Of a stretch of DNA of 64,000 nucleotides, positions 55,127 through 63,553 are shown piece by piece; the first letter of the stretch is position 1, and each line of letters opens with the position of its first letter. A model generated the notes under the pieces. It saw nothing but the letters and a program-made list of their open reading frames with translations, searched no databases and was not told where the DNA came from. The stretch covers positions 200,958-264,957 of the forward strand of contig CAWIJL010000019.1 in the NCBI GenBank assembly GCA_963836405.1. The letters run 5' to 3'. The stretch is from CAWIJJ01 sp963836405 (GTDB taxonomy: Bacteria; Acidobacteriota; Terriglobia; Bryobacterales; Bryobacteraceae). The position numbers and the translations under genes are program-made.

Positions 55127-55902
55127 ATGGTTTCCGTTTCCTGGTTCCAGCGCCACGGCGCGTCGATCGAATTGAGCCGGACGTGGTCGGCGCGCCCGGC
55201 CAGCACATCGAGGCCGGCATCGGTGATGTAAAACCTGCCCTCGCGCTCGAGAATCAGCGGGTGAGCGCAGGAGGCGAGACGGTCCACGTAGCGGCGGAAC
55301 GCGGTGTCGCCCATGAAGATTCGCTCTTCGTATTTCTGGTGGGCGACGAACAGAGAGGAGAAGTCGCGGGGTCCGTCCGCCAGCGATTGGAGGATCTGGC
55401 GCTCGGTGCGTGCCAGACCGTTGTCCAGGGACGGCAACTGCTGAAGGTGGCGGATCAGCGCTCCGCGCAGATAGGGAAGCGCCGACGTGTCGCCGGCCAG
55501 CAGGGTCTCGATGGCGCGCGGGTCCGGCGCGAGAAAAGCGCGCCAGGCGGCGGCGCCGAGCGCAAGTTCGGCGTCGCTCACGTCGTGCCGCTGCGGCCAC
55601 AGCGCGGCAAGCTGTTCGCCCGTGAGCGGACCCAGGTACCGGCCGGAGGAGATCAGGGTGAGCCGCGCGGCGGCGCCGGGATGGGAGTGAAAGCAGTCGA
55701 GAATATCGATGAGCTGGACCTGGTCGTAAAGATCGTGTTCGAACCAGAGCGCCACTTCTTCATGCGCGGGCGCCCGCGCCAGCAGCGACTCGCGCACGCC
55801 GGGTAAAGGCGGCTGGTAGAGCACATCGTCCCAGATCAGGACTTCTCCGCCGAGCCCCGTCTCATCGAGTGAAACCGAACTGCCGTTGGTTACATGGAGC
55901 AT
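55105..55902 (-). CDS. DUF1835 domain protein
   Basis: From ATG 55902 the 265-residue protein starts MLHVTNGSSV and continues with DDVLYQPPLPG, VALWFEHDLYDQVQLI and a C-terminal helical domain with DGPRDFSSLF. MLHVTNG at the start and the WFEHDLFDQ-like motif are typical of DUF1835, a family of unknown function often near sigma factors. The start overlaps the xylulokinase stop by 13 bases; an upstream Met at 55956 is less likely because it lacks the family start. Confidence 0.85.
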   Translation of the reverse strand: MLHVTNGSSVSLDETGLGGEVLIWDDVLYQPPLPGVRESLLARAPAHEEVALWFEHDLYDQVQLIDILDCFHSHPGAAARLTLISSGRYLGPLTGEQLAALWPQRHDVSDAELALGAAAWRAFLAPDPRAIETLLAGDTSALPYLRGALIRHLQQLPSLDNGLARTERQILQSLADGPRDFSSLFVAHQKYEERIFMGDTAFRRYVDRLASCAHPLILEREGRFYITDAGLDVLAGRADHVRLNSIDAPWRWNQETETIWTSLPA

Positions 55903-57380
55903 ATCCGTGCATAGATCGGCTTCAGCGCCGGGTACAACGCGCGGTAGATCCCGCACGCCTGGTTATAGAACGCCGCATCGCCGGGGTCGGGCGAAACCGA
56001 ATCGGTCTCACGGATGGCCGTGCGGCATACGTCCGGCACCGTGCCGTGCTCACCGCTGCCCGCGATGGCGAGCAGCGCCGCGCCATATGCCGAACCCTCC
56101 TGAGTTTCGAGGGTGACCACACGCTTGTCCAGGATGTTCGCGAGGAGCTTTCGCCAGAACGGACTCTTCGCGCCGCCGCCCGATGCGCGCACGGAATTCA
56201 CCGCCACGCCCAGCGACGCGACGATATCGAGACAGTCGCGCTGGCTGTAGGAGACGCCTTCCATGATGGCGCGAATGAGGTCGGCGCGCGTGTTCCGCGC
56301 GGTGAGTCCGATCCAGCCGCCGCGCGCGGTGGCGTCCAGGTGCGGCGTGCGCTCGCCCATCAGGTACGGCAGCCAGAAGAGGCCCTGGGCGCCTGCCGGC
56401 GAACCGGCGGCTTCGGCCGCAAGCGAATCGTAGCCGGCGCCCGGCGCGAGCTGGTTGCGGAACCACTGAAGACTGAGCCCGGCCCCCTGCGTCACGCCCA
56501 TGACGTGCCATTTGCCGGGCACTGCGTGGCAAAAAGTGTGGACGCGGCCGGCGGGGTCGTAGGCAACCTTCTCCATGTGCGCGAACACCACGCCCGACGT
56601 CCCCAGGGTGCACGATACAACACCCTCTTCGACAATCCCGTTGCCGACCGCGCCCGCCGCCTGGTCGCCCCCGCCTCCCACCACCGGCGTGCCGGCTTCA
56701 AGGCCGGTGAGACGCGCGACTTCCGCGGTCACCTGGCCCGTCACGTCCGGCGATTCGAAGCAGGTGGGCAGTATGGAGCGATCGAGCCCCAGCGCGTCCA
56801 TCATGTCGTAGGACCAGCCGCGGTTCACCACGTCGAACAGGGCCGTGCCCGAGGCGTCGGAAACCTCGGACGCGAATTCGCCCGTCAGCCGGAAGCGCAC
56901 GTAGTCTTTGGGAAGCAGCATTTTGCGCATCCGGTCGAAATTGTCGGGCTCGTTGTCGCGGACCCAGAGCAGCTTGGGCAGGGTGAAGCCAGTGAGCACC
57001 GGGTTGGCGATGTAGTCGAGCACCTTCTGCTTACCTACCCGCGCGTTCACGTCGTCCACCTGCTGCTGGCTGCGCTGATCGCACCAGATGAGCGACGGCC
57101 GGATTACCTGGTGATGCGCATCCAGCATTACCAGGCCGTGCATCTGCCCGGAAAGCCCCACGCCGCGGATGGCGCTGCCTGGAATTCCGGCCTGGGCGAG
57201 CACGCCGCGGATCGCGTCCACAGCCGCGTCCCACCAGTTCTCGGGACGCTGCTCGGCCCACATGGGCTTGTGCATGATGATGTCTTCGTGCGCGGAGGTG
57301 TAGCCGGCGCGGACGCCGCCGCGTTCATCTACCAGCAGGGCGCGCGAGCCGCCGGTTCCAATGTCAATTCCAAGCCACAT
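55890..57380 (-). CDS. xylB: Xylulokinase
   Basis: FGGY-family sugar kinase of 496 residues: phosphate-binding DIGTGGSRAL at residues 5-14, MHKPMWAEQRPENWW, SGQMHGLV, DASGTALFDV, GGGDQAAGAVG and the adenosine motif SGGGAKSPFWRKLLA. The MHGLV and WCDQR segments fit XylB, which phosphorylates D-xylulose for entry into the pentose phosphate pathway. It is the first gene of an operon continuing into DUF1835. No xylA or xylose transporter is in the window, so a related ketose cannot be excluded. Confidence 0.9.
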   Translation of the reverse strand: MWLGIDIGTGGSRALLVDERGGVRAGYTSAHEDIIMHKPMWAEQRPENWWDAAVDAIRGVLAQAGIPGSAIRGVGLSGQMHGLVMLDAHHQVIRPSLIWCDQRSQQQVDDVNARVGKQKVLDYIANPVLTGFTLPKLLWVRDNEPDNFDRMRKMLLPKDYVRFRLTGEFASEVSDASGTALFDVVNRGWSYDMMDALGLDRSILPTCFESPDVTGQVTAEVARLTGLEAGTPVVGGGGDQAAGAVGNGIVEEGVVSCTLGTSGVVFAHMEKVAYDPAGRVHTFCHAVPGKWHVMGVTQGAGLSLQWFRNQLAPGAGYDSLAAEAAGSPAGAQGLFWLPYLMGERTPHLDATARGGWIGLTARNTRADLIRAIMEGVSYSQRDCLDIVASLGVAVNSVRASGGGAKSPFWRKLLANILDKRVVTLETQEGSAYGAALLAIAGSGEHGTVPDVCRTAIRETDSVSPDPGDAAFYNQACGIYRALYPALKPIYARICSM

Positions 57381-57454
57381 AAACGTCTATGGTGGCACAA
57401 CTCGAGATCGCGCCGGCCGGGCTTGCAAGATGTTAGACTCGCAAGCGCCGACCT

Positions 57455-58879
57455 ATGCCTGCGAGCCTCTCGATTTCCCCTCGTTTTCGTCCCGCTCTCG
57501 ATCCGGAGTTCGTTCCGGCCGCGTTGTGGAATCGCGCCTTTGCGCGCGCCGCTCGCGACGCCGGTGCGGAGAAACTGGCCCTCGCGCTCGAGCGCAGCGA
57601 CGGCTCCGTTTCGGTGCATCGCACGGAGGTGCTGCCTCACGAGGGCGCGGCAGCCGAATGGAACCGCCGGTATGTGGAACGGCTCCTCAAGTACCTGCTG
57701 TGGCAGAAAGGCGGCTACCGCATCACCGTGGCCGGCGACCGCCGCATCGCGGACCATCTGCGCGCCGTGTATGCGCCCGGCGGAACCCGCGCCTTCGACT
57801 ACGAATTCATGGGCGAGCGCGTTTACGGCCGGCCTATGGCGATCGAACACTGCGACTACGACCGTGCGCCGGCGGAGCGCGAAACCGCGGCGCCGCTGGG
57901 ACGGCACCTGGACGGCTACCGCATCGGCTTCGATCTGGGCGCGAGCGACCGCAAATGCGCCGCGGTCGCAAACGGCGAGGTAGTCTTCAGCGACGAAGTT
58001 CCCTGGAATCCCAGCGTGCAGGCCGACCCTCACTATCACTTCGACGGCATTCAGGATTCGCTGCGAAGGGCGGCGCAGCATCTGCCCCGGGTGGACGCGA
58101 TCGGCGGCAGCGCGGCGGGCGTGTACGTGGCCAACGAGGTGCGCGTCGGATCTCTCTATCGCGGCGTTCCGCGCGACGAATTCGACAGGCGCATCGTGCG
58201 GCTGTTCTTCGAATTGCGCGAGGCGTGGGGCGGCATCCCTTTCGATGTCGTGAACGACGGCGAAGTGACGGCGCTGGCCGGGTCCATGGCGCTCGAAGAC
58301 GAAGCGGTGCTCGGGATCGCGATGGGAAGCAGCCTGGCGGCAGGCTATGTCACGCCCGAAGGAAACATCACCACGTGGCTGAACGAGCTGGCTTTCGTGC
58401 CCGTGGACTACCGCGAAACCGCTCCGGCCGACGAATGGTCCGGCGACTCCGGCGTAGGAGCGCAATACTTCTCGCAGCAGGCCGTGGGCCGGTTGCTGGA
58501 GCCCGCGGGAATCGAAATGCCTGCCGCCATGACCTTGCCGGAGAAACTCGAGCAGGTGCAGAAACTGGCCGCCGCGGGCGACGCGCGCGCGCTGCGGATC
58601 TACGAAACCATCGGCGTGTATTTCGGGTACAACATCGCCACCTACGCCGATTTCTACGATTTCCGCAATCTCCAGGTGCTCGGGCGCGTGATGACCGGCG
58701 TGGGCGGAGATCTCATCCTCCGCATGGCGTCGGACGTGTTGAAGGTGGAATTTCCAGAGATTGCGGAACGGATCCGGTTCCACATCCCGGACGAGAAAGA
58801 GAAACGGCACGGACAGGCGATTGCCGCGGCAAGCCTGCCGGCGCGCCGGAGGGAGGAAGAAACCGATGCAATTTCATAA
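57455..58879 (+). CDS. ROK-like sugar kinase/regulator-type protein, long form
   Basis: The 474-residue protein has an extra N-terminal domain of about 150 residues followed by an actin-like ATPase fold: GFDLGASDRKCAAV (phosphate 1, about 165-178), GGSAAGVYVANEV, NDGEVTALAG (catalytic-type Asp) and IAMGSSLAAGY. It lacks the winged helix of ROK repressors and the usual CGNRGCLE zinc motif of ROK kinases. It overlaps the PIG-L deacetylase gene by 14 bases, so both act together, perhaps phosphorylating the sugar freed by deacetylation. Substrate unknown. Confidence 0.75.
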   Translation: MPASLSISPRFRPALDPEFVPAALWNRAFARAARDAGAEKLALALERSDGSVSVHRTEVLPHEGAAAEWNRRYVERLLKYLLWQKGGYRITVAGDRRIADHLRAVYAPGGTRAFDYEFMGERVYGRPMAIEHCDYDRAPAERETAAPLGRHLDGYRIGFDLGASDRKCAAVANGEVVFSDEVPWNPSVQADPHYHFDGIQDSLRRAAQHLPRVDAIGGSAAGVYVANEVRVGSLYRGVPRDEFDRRIVRLFFELREAWGGIPFDVVNDGEVTALAGSMALEDEAVLGIAMGSSLAAGYVTPEGNITTWLNELAFVPVDYRETAPADEWSGDSGVGAQYFSQQAVGRLLEPAGIEMPAAMTLPEKLEQVQKLAAAGDARALRIYETIGVYFGYNIATYADFYDFRNLQVLGRVMTGVGGDLILRMASDVLKVEFPEIAERIRFHIPDEKEKRHGQAIAAASLPARRREEETDAIS

Positions 58880-59705
58880 TGCCGGCGCGGACCTGTACGT
58901 GCCGGACGGAGCCACGCCCGAAGCGGCGCTCGCGCGCACGACGCATCTGTGCATTGCGGCCCATCAGGACGACATCGAAATCATGGCGTACCACGGCATC
59001 GCCGAATGCTTCGGCGTTTCAGACAAGTGGTTCTCCGGCGTGGTGGCGACCAACGGCGCGGGCAGTCCGCGTTCGGGCATCTACGCGGACTACACGGACC
59101 AGCAGATGCAGCGCGTGCGGCTCACCGAACAGCGCAAAGCGGCGTTCGTCGGCGAGTATTCCTGCCAGATACAGCTCGGGTTTACGAGCACGCAGGTGAA
59201 GAATGCCGCCGAAACCGCGGTGGTCGAGGACCTGTCCAATATCTTGCGCGCCGCCCGTCCGAAAATCGTATACCTGCACAATCCGGCCGATAAGCACGAT
59301 ACGCACATCGGGGTGACGCTGCGGTCGATTGCCGCCCTGCGCGGGCTCGCGGCGGAAGCCCGGCCACGCAAAGTTTACGGCTGCGAAGTGTGGCGCGACC
59401 TGGACTGGCTGCCCGACGAGCACAAGCAGGCGCTGCCGGTTTCGGCGCGTTCCAACATCGCGGCGGCGCTGGTGGGCGTGTTCGATTCGCAGGTCACCGG
59501 CGGCAAGCGTTACGACCTGGCGACGGCCGGGCGCCGCCTGGCGCACGCGACCTATTTCGCATCGCACGGTACGGATGAGGAAACGGCCCTGAGCTTTGCC
59601 ATGGACCTGACGCCGCTGATAGAGCAGCCGGACCTGCCGGTGGCCGACTACGTGCTTTCGTTCATCGACGAATTCCGCGCGGACGTCAGCCGCCGGCTGC
59701 GATAG
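58866..59705 (+). CDS. PIG-L-family deacetylase
   Basis: ATG 58866 gives a 279-residue protein with the zinc motif AAHQDDIEI (HxDD type, about 36-44), VVATNGAG, and NPADKHDTHIGV (late zinc His) followed by YGCEVWRDLDWL. These enzymes hydrolyse N-acetyl groups from sugars such as GlcNAc conjugates. Its start is embedded in the end of the ROK-like gene and its stop codon abuts that of the convergent ROK kinase. Confidence 0.9.
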   Translation: MQFHNAGADLYVPDGATPEAALARTTHLCIAAHQDDIEIMAYHGIAECFGVSDKWFSGVVATNGAGSPRSGIYADYTDQQMQRVRLTEQRKAAFVGEYSCQIQLGFTSTQVKNAAETAVVEDLSNILRAARPKIVYLHNPADKHDTHIGVTLRSIAALRGLAAEARPRKVYGCEVWRDLDWLPDEHKQALPVSARSNIAAALVGVFDSQVTGGKRYDLATAGRRLAHATYFASHGTDEETALSFAMDLTPLIEQPDLPVADYVLSFIDEFRADVSRRLR

Positions 59706-60647
59706 TCACTTCTCGATCCAGGGCAGGTAGGCCGCGCCGTAGAGACCCGCCTCGTTGCCGAGCGTGGCTTTGGCGATCCGGGTCTCGTTCCGGGTGGCGC
59801 GGTAGGTGAAGGAGCGTTCCTCCAGCACACGCAGCATGTGGGGCTCGAACAGTTCCCATGCCGGCAGCATTCCGCCGCTCAGCAGGTACAGCGGGAAATT
59901 GAAAATGTTTACGAGCGACGCCATGGTGGCGCCCAGCGATTCGCCCACCACGCGCCAGATCGTGCGGGCCTTGTCGCCTTCAGGGCCGGACTGCTGCGCG
60001 TATTCGAAAACCTCTTTCGCGGTCAAGTCTTCGCCAAGCTGTATGAGGCGGGCCATGGCGGAAACAGCGGTAGCCGAAGCGTGTTTTTCGAGGCATCCGC
60101 GATTTCCGCAGCCGCACGGGTTTCCCTTCGGAACCACCGTGGTGTGTCCCACCTCCCCGGCCATTCCGACGAAACCGCGAAGTACTCGGCCGCACGAGAT
60201 GATGCCGCCGCCGATCCCGGTGCCGAGCGTCACCAGAACCAGGTCCTGCACGCCGCGCCCGGCTCCGATCCAGTGCTCCCCGAGTGCCGCCGCATTGGCG
60301 TCGTTTTCGAGAATTACGAAAGTATTGAGCCGCCGCGAAAGCTCATCGCGGACCGGAAAGTTCTCGAGGAACGGGAGATTGTTGGAATTGCCGATCACCC
60401 CTTCCTTCATGCGGATGAAGCCCGGCAGCCCAACCCCGATGCCCGCCAGTCCGGCGCTGCCGTTGCGGTCGCGCAGCATGGAAATGGCCGTCACCAGATC
60501 GTTGAGCACCGCGTCCCGCCCTTCCTCGTAGTTGGTGGAACCTGAAATTTTCTCAATCAGGGTACCGGAGCGGTCGATAGCCGCCGCGCGCAAATTAGTA
60601 CCACCCATGTCGACGCCGATCGCGTAATCAGGCATATGCACGGGCAT
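59706..60647 (-). CDS. ROK-family sugar kinase (glucokinase-like)
   Basis: From ATG 60647 (or 60635) the protein has the ROK hallmarks: IGVDMGGTNLRAAAID, catalytic LENDANAAALGEHWIGAGRG, GTGIGGGIISCGRVLRG, EVGHTTVVPKGNPCGCGNRGCLEKHAS (zinc-binding CGCGNRGCLE) and LSGGML near the C-terminus. It phosphorylates glucose or an N-acetylhexosamine with ATP. No N-terminal winged helix, so it is a kinase and not a repressor. No convincing Shine-Dalgarno precedes either ATG. Together with the deacetylase next door it suggests amino-sugar use. Confidence 0.92.
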   Translation of the reverse strand: MPVHMPDYAIGVDMGGTNLRAAAIDRSGTLIEKISGSTNYEEGRDAVLNDLVTAISMLRDRNGSAGLAGIGVGLPGFIRMKEGVIGNSNNLPFLENFPVRDELSRRLNTFVILENDANAAALGEHWIGAGRGVQDLVLVTLGTGIGGGIISCGRVLRGFVGMAGEVGHTTVVPKGNPCGCGNRGCLEKHASATAVSAMARLIQLGEDLTAKEVFEYAQQSGPEGDKARTIWRVVGESLGATMASLVNIFNFPLYLLSGGMLPAWELFEPHMLRVLEERSFTYRATRNETRIAKATLGNEAGLYGAAYLPWIEK

Positions 60648-60682
60648 AATAGCACGCAATCTGATGACGTTAGCTGCATTTA

Positions 60683-60703
60683 GCAGCCGCGCGCAGCGGC
60701 TGC
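60683..60703. repeat. Inverted repeat in the divergent gap
   Basis: GCAGCCGC (60683-60690) and GCGGCTGC (60696-60703) form a perfect 8-bp palindrome around GCGCA. A smaller one (GCTGC 60673-60677 / GCAGC 60683-60687) overlaps it. They lie 36 bases upstream of the ROK kinase start and 135 bases upstream of the gene at 60838, a location suited to an operator. No assignment is possible. Confidence 0.45.
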
Positions 60704-60837
60704 CAACAAGTGCGATTCTGCATGCAATCAGGCCTATCCAAAGTTTTTGGGCGCCTCCCTGGTACCCGTCGTGCTACAACATGAAACAAAAGTAGTGGCC
60801 TTTTGCGTCGAAGAGTATGTAGGGGAGGTCAGGGCAC

Positions 60838-61425
60838 ATGCTGGAAACCAGGTACATCGAAATCCCAGGGGACAAAACTCACGAGCTTCCCCCGCTGCTG
60901 GTGCACTCGGCTGCCGCCGGCGAAGTGGCGCCCCTCGAATCCGTGATGCTCGAAGCCGAGGAGATGCTGCCGGTCAGCGACGCCGCGGAGAGCCTGCTGG
61001 AGCAGCGCAAGTTCGAACTTGCAATACAGCTCACGGAACAATACAAGCGGCTGCTCTCGCACTGGCACTGGGGCAACTCGGTGCTCGAATGGGTCCGTCA
61101 ATGCGAGATCACTTTCGAATGCGAGGAGACTCTGCGGAAATTGCTTCACCCGGATCTTTGGCCGCATGCCAGCCGGGCAAGCTTCGTCGCGCTGCTGCTC
61201 GACAAGCACGTGCAGACCAGTGGCGTGGCGATCGAAAAGGCCGTGGGGCTGCGCCTTTCCTTCCGCCAGCCGCCGCCCATCGACTGCGTCTCCGGTCAAT
61301 TTCTTTTTTATTTGAATGGCACGGTAGCCGATACGGCATACCAGACGTGGTCGCACCTGACGCCGCATGCGCCATCGCTGTTCCCGCCCGAGCGGTTTCA
61401 CTTCGAAGTGCTGATCGATAACTGA
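60838..61425 (+). CDS. Hypothetical protein (195 residues)
   Basis: ATG 60838 is preceded by GGGGAGG. The product has an acidic helical N-terminal half (EVAPLESVMLEAEEMLP, ESLLEQRKFELAIQLTEQYKRLLSHWHWG) and a C-terminal domain with LRLSFRQPPPIDCVSGQFLFYLNG and FPPERFHFEVLIDN. No signal peptide, no known family. A 36-codon open frame follows in another phase (61415-61524), so the true C-terminus might be longer if a base is wrong. Confidence 0.65.
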   Translation: MLETRYIEIPGDKTHELPPLLVHSAAAGEVAPLESVMLEAEEMLPVSDAAESLLEQRKFELAIQLTEQYKRLLSHWHWGNSVLEWVRQCEITFECEETLRKLLHPDLWPHASRASFVALLLDKHVQTSGVAIEKAVGLRLSFRQPPPIDCVSGQFLFYLNGTVADTAYQTWSHLTPHAPSLFPPERFHFEVLIDN

Positions 61426-61530
61426 GCGGCGCTACTCCACGATCAGACGAACCCAACTGGACCCGGACACACTGGCGCGGTGGGAGAGCGACAAGCGCTA
61501 CCTTGCTATGAAGGCGCCTCAGAATCGGCG

Positions 61531-62433
61531 CTAGTGCGACTGAGCTACGGGCTTGACTTCGGTCCCGGCTATCTGCTCGATGAAGGTCACGATGGCGGAG
61601 TGGTCCAGGTCGCCTTTGCCCTCGTCAATCAACTGCACGAGCATCTGCTGCACGCTGCTGGTCAGGGGGAGGCCGACATTCATGGATTCGGCGGCCTGAA
61701 GGGCGTTGCGCAGGTCCTTGTGGTGGAGGCGGATGCGAAAGCCGGGCTTGAAATTGCGGGCGATGACCATCGGCGCCTTGGCGTTGAGGACGGTGGAGCC
61801 TGCCAGGCCGCCCTTGATGGCGTTGAACACCACGTCGGGATCGAGGCCGGCGCGGGTGGCGAGCACGAGCGCTTCGCCCATGGCGGCGATGTTGCAGGCA
61901 ACGATGATCTGGTTGGCCAGCTTGGTCACGTTGCCCGCGCCAACGGGGCCGGTGAGGGTCACGCTCGAGCCCATCTTCTGGAGAATGGGGAGCACTTTGG
62001 CAAAGACCTTGGGATCGCCTCCCACCATGATCGCGAGAGTGGCGTCGATCGCCTTGGGCTCGCCGCCGCTCACCGGCGCGTCCAGGAATTCCACACCCTT
62101 TTCCGCGCAGGCGGCGGCGACCTTTTGCGCCACGAGCGGGTTGATCGAGCTCATGTCAATAACGGCGGCGCCCGGGGCGGCGCCTTCGAGGACGCCCTCG
62201 GCGCCAAGGACGGCCTGCTCGACTTCGGGTCCATCGGGCAGCATGGTGATGATGATGTCCGCGCGCGAGGCGACGTCGCGCGAGGAGGCGCCGCGGGCCG
62301 CGCCGGCTTCCACAACGCGGTCCACCAGTTGCGGCACGATGTCGTAAACCACAAGTGAATGTCCGGCTTTCAGCAGGTTCTTGGACATCGCATGACCCAT
62401 GATGCCCAGACCGATAAATCCGATATTCGGCAT
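61531..62433 (-). CDS. GarR/HIBADH-type beta-hydroxyacid dehydrogenase
   Basis: From ATG 62433 (GGAG at good distance) the 300-residue enzyme shows the NAD(P) motif GFIGLGIMG, IITMLPDG, the substrate loop FLDAPVSGGEPKA and the catalytic Lys in GAGNVTKLANQ. The family includes 2-hydroxy-3-oxopropionate (tartronate semialdehyde) reductase and 3-hydroxyisobutyrate dehydrogenase. The DAPVSGGEPKAIDATLAIMVGG stretch fits GarR somewhat better. It is transcribed divergently from the isomerase-like gene at 62489. Confidence 0.9.
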   Translation of the reverse strand: MPNIGFIGLGIMGHAMSKNLLKAGHSLVVYDIVPQLVDRVVEAGAARGASSRDVASRADIIITMLPDGPEVEQAVLGAEGVLEGAAPGAAVIDMSSINPLVAQKVAAACAEKGVEFLDAPVSGGEPKAIDATLAIMVGGDPKVFAKVLPILQKMGSSVTLTGPVGAGNVTKLANQIIVACNIAAMGEALVLATRAGLDPDVVFNAIKGGLAGSTVLNAKAPMVIARNFKPGFRIRLHHKDLRNALQAAESMNVGLPLTSSVQQMLVQLIDEGKGDLDHSAIVTFIEQIAGTEVKPVAQSH

Positions 62434-62488
62434 GTTATATCTCCAACGGCTGCCGCGGGCGCGGCCAGTTGCTATGATAGCGCCCGAC

Positions 62489-63543
62489 ATGATGACACGC
62501 AGACATACCCTTCGGCTGGCCGGCCCGGCGATCGCATGGCTGGCATCCGGTAGAACGTCCCGCGCGTGGCAGGCGGGCAATCCTCGGATGGGCGGAACGC
62601 CATCCGCTTTCTCGTTGCGCGCGCAGGCCGCCCGCCGGAGCGGTCAGGCGTTCGACATTGTGGAGCACTGTCACAACCTGGGACTCGGCAGCGTACAGAC
62701 GAATCCGCCGATCGCCGATTCGGAAGCGATCAAGAAGTTTCGCGCGCGGCTGGAAGGTTACGGCATGGAACTCATTTCGGATCCGCGCCTGCCGCGGCAG
62801 GAGAGCGATGTGGCGGCGTTCGAAACCCAGGTCAAAGCCTTCAAGGAGGCGGGCGCGGTGGCGTTTCATGCGGCGATGACCGGCCGCCGGTACGAGGATT
62901 TCGATTCGCTCGAGCCGTTCAGGGCAATGTTCGAGCTGGCCAAGAGATCGGTGGAGCTGGCGGAGCCGGTGCTGCGAAAATACCGGGTGCCGCTGGGAAT
63001 CGAAAACCACAAGGGCTGGCGGTCGGCGGAGCAGGCGGCGTGGATGAAGCGCCTGGGCAGCGAGTGGGTCGGGGTATGCCTGGACTTCGGCAACAATCTA
63101 TCGCTTTGCGAAGACCCATCGACACGCTGCGGACGCTGGCGCCGTACACCTTCTATGCCCATATTAAGGACATGGCGGTGGAGGAGTACGCAGATGGGTT
63201 CCTGCTCTCGGAGGTGCCGTTGGGCGAGGGCATGCTGGATCTGAAAGCCATGGTCGGGGTGTTGCGCGCGAAGAATCCGCGAACGCTATTCGAGCTGGAG
63301 ATGATTACGCGCGACCCGCTGAAGATTCCGGTTTTCACGACGAAGTACTGGGCGACGTTCGACGACGCGTACAGCCCGCTGCCGGGTCGGGATTTGGCCA
63401 AGGTGCTGGCGCTGGTGAAGAAGAACAGGCCGAAGGCGCCGCTGCCGGTAATGACGGGATTGAGTCCCGAGGCGCAGGTGAAGGCAGAGGACGAGCACAA
63501 TCGCCGGTGCGTGGAGTTTGGGCGGAGGGAGTTGGGGATGTAG
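62489..63543 (+). CDS. Tat-type sugar phosphate isomerase/epimerase-like protein, one frame break
   Basis: MMTRRHTLRLAGPAIAWL is a Tat-like signal. The TIM-barrel part reads AFDIVEHCHNLGLGSVQTNPP, LGIENHKGW (metal Glu), VGVCLDFGNNLSL (Asp), YAHIKDMAVEEY (His) and FELEMITRDPLK (Glu). The frame breaks at CCC 63115-63117; adding one C gives LCEDPIDTLRTLAPYTF and a continuous frame to the TAG at 63541-63543. Probably a consensus error. A TATGAT with a TG extension (62473-62478) lies 10 bases before the start. Likely acts in the periplasm on an unknown sugar; the neighbouring dehydrogenase may act on its product. Confidence 0.78.
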
Positions 63544-63553
63544 GAAGGCGCCC

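Noticed and set aside
55869..57983. A 704-codon plus-strand frame opposite xylB
   Set aside because: It runs antisense through xylB and into the ROK-like gene out of frame; no motif.
61490..61560. A tRNA-like string on the minus strand (GCCCGTAGCTCAGTCG)
   Set aside because: It is the end of the GarR-like coding sequence; no T-arm or proper 7-base anticodon loop follows.
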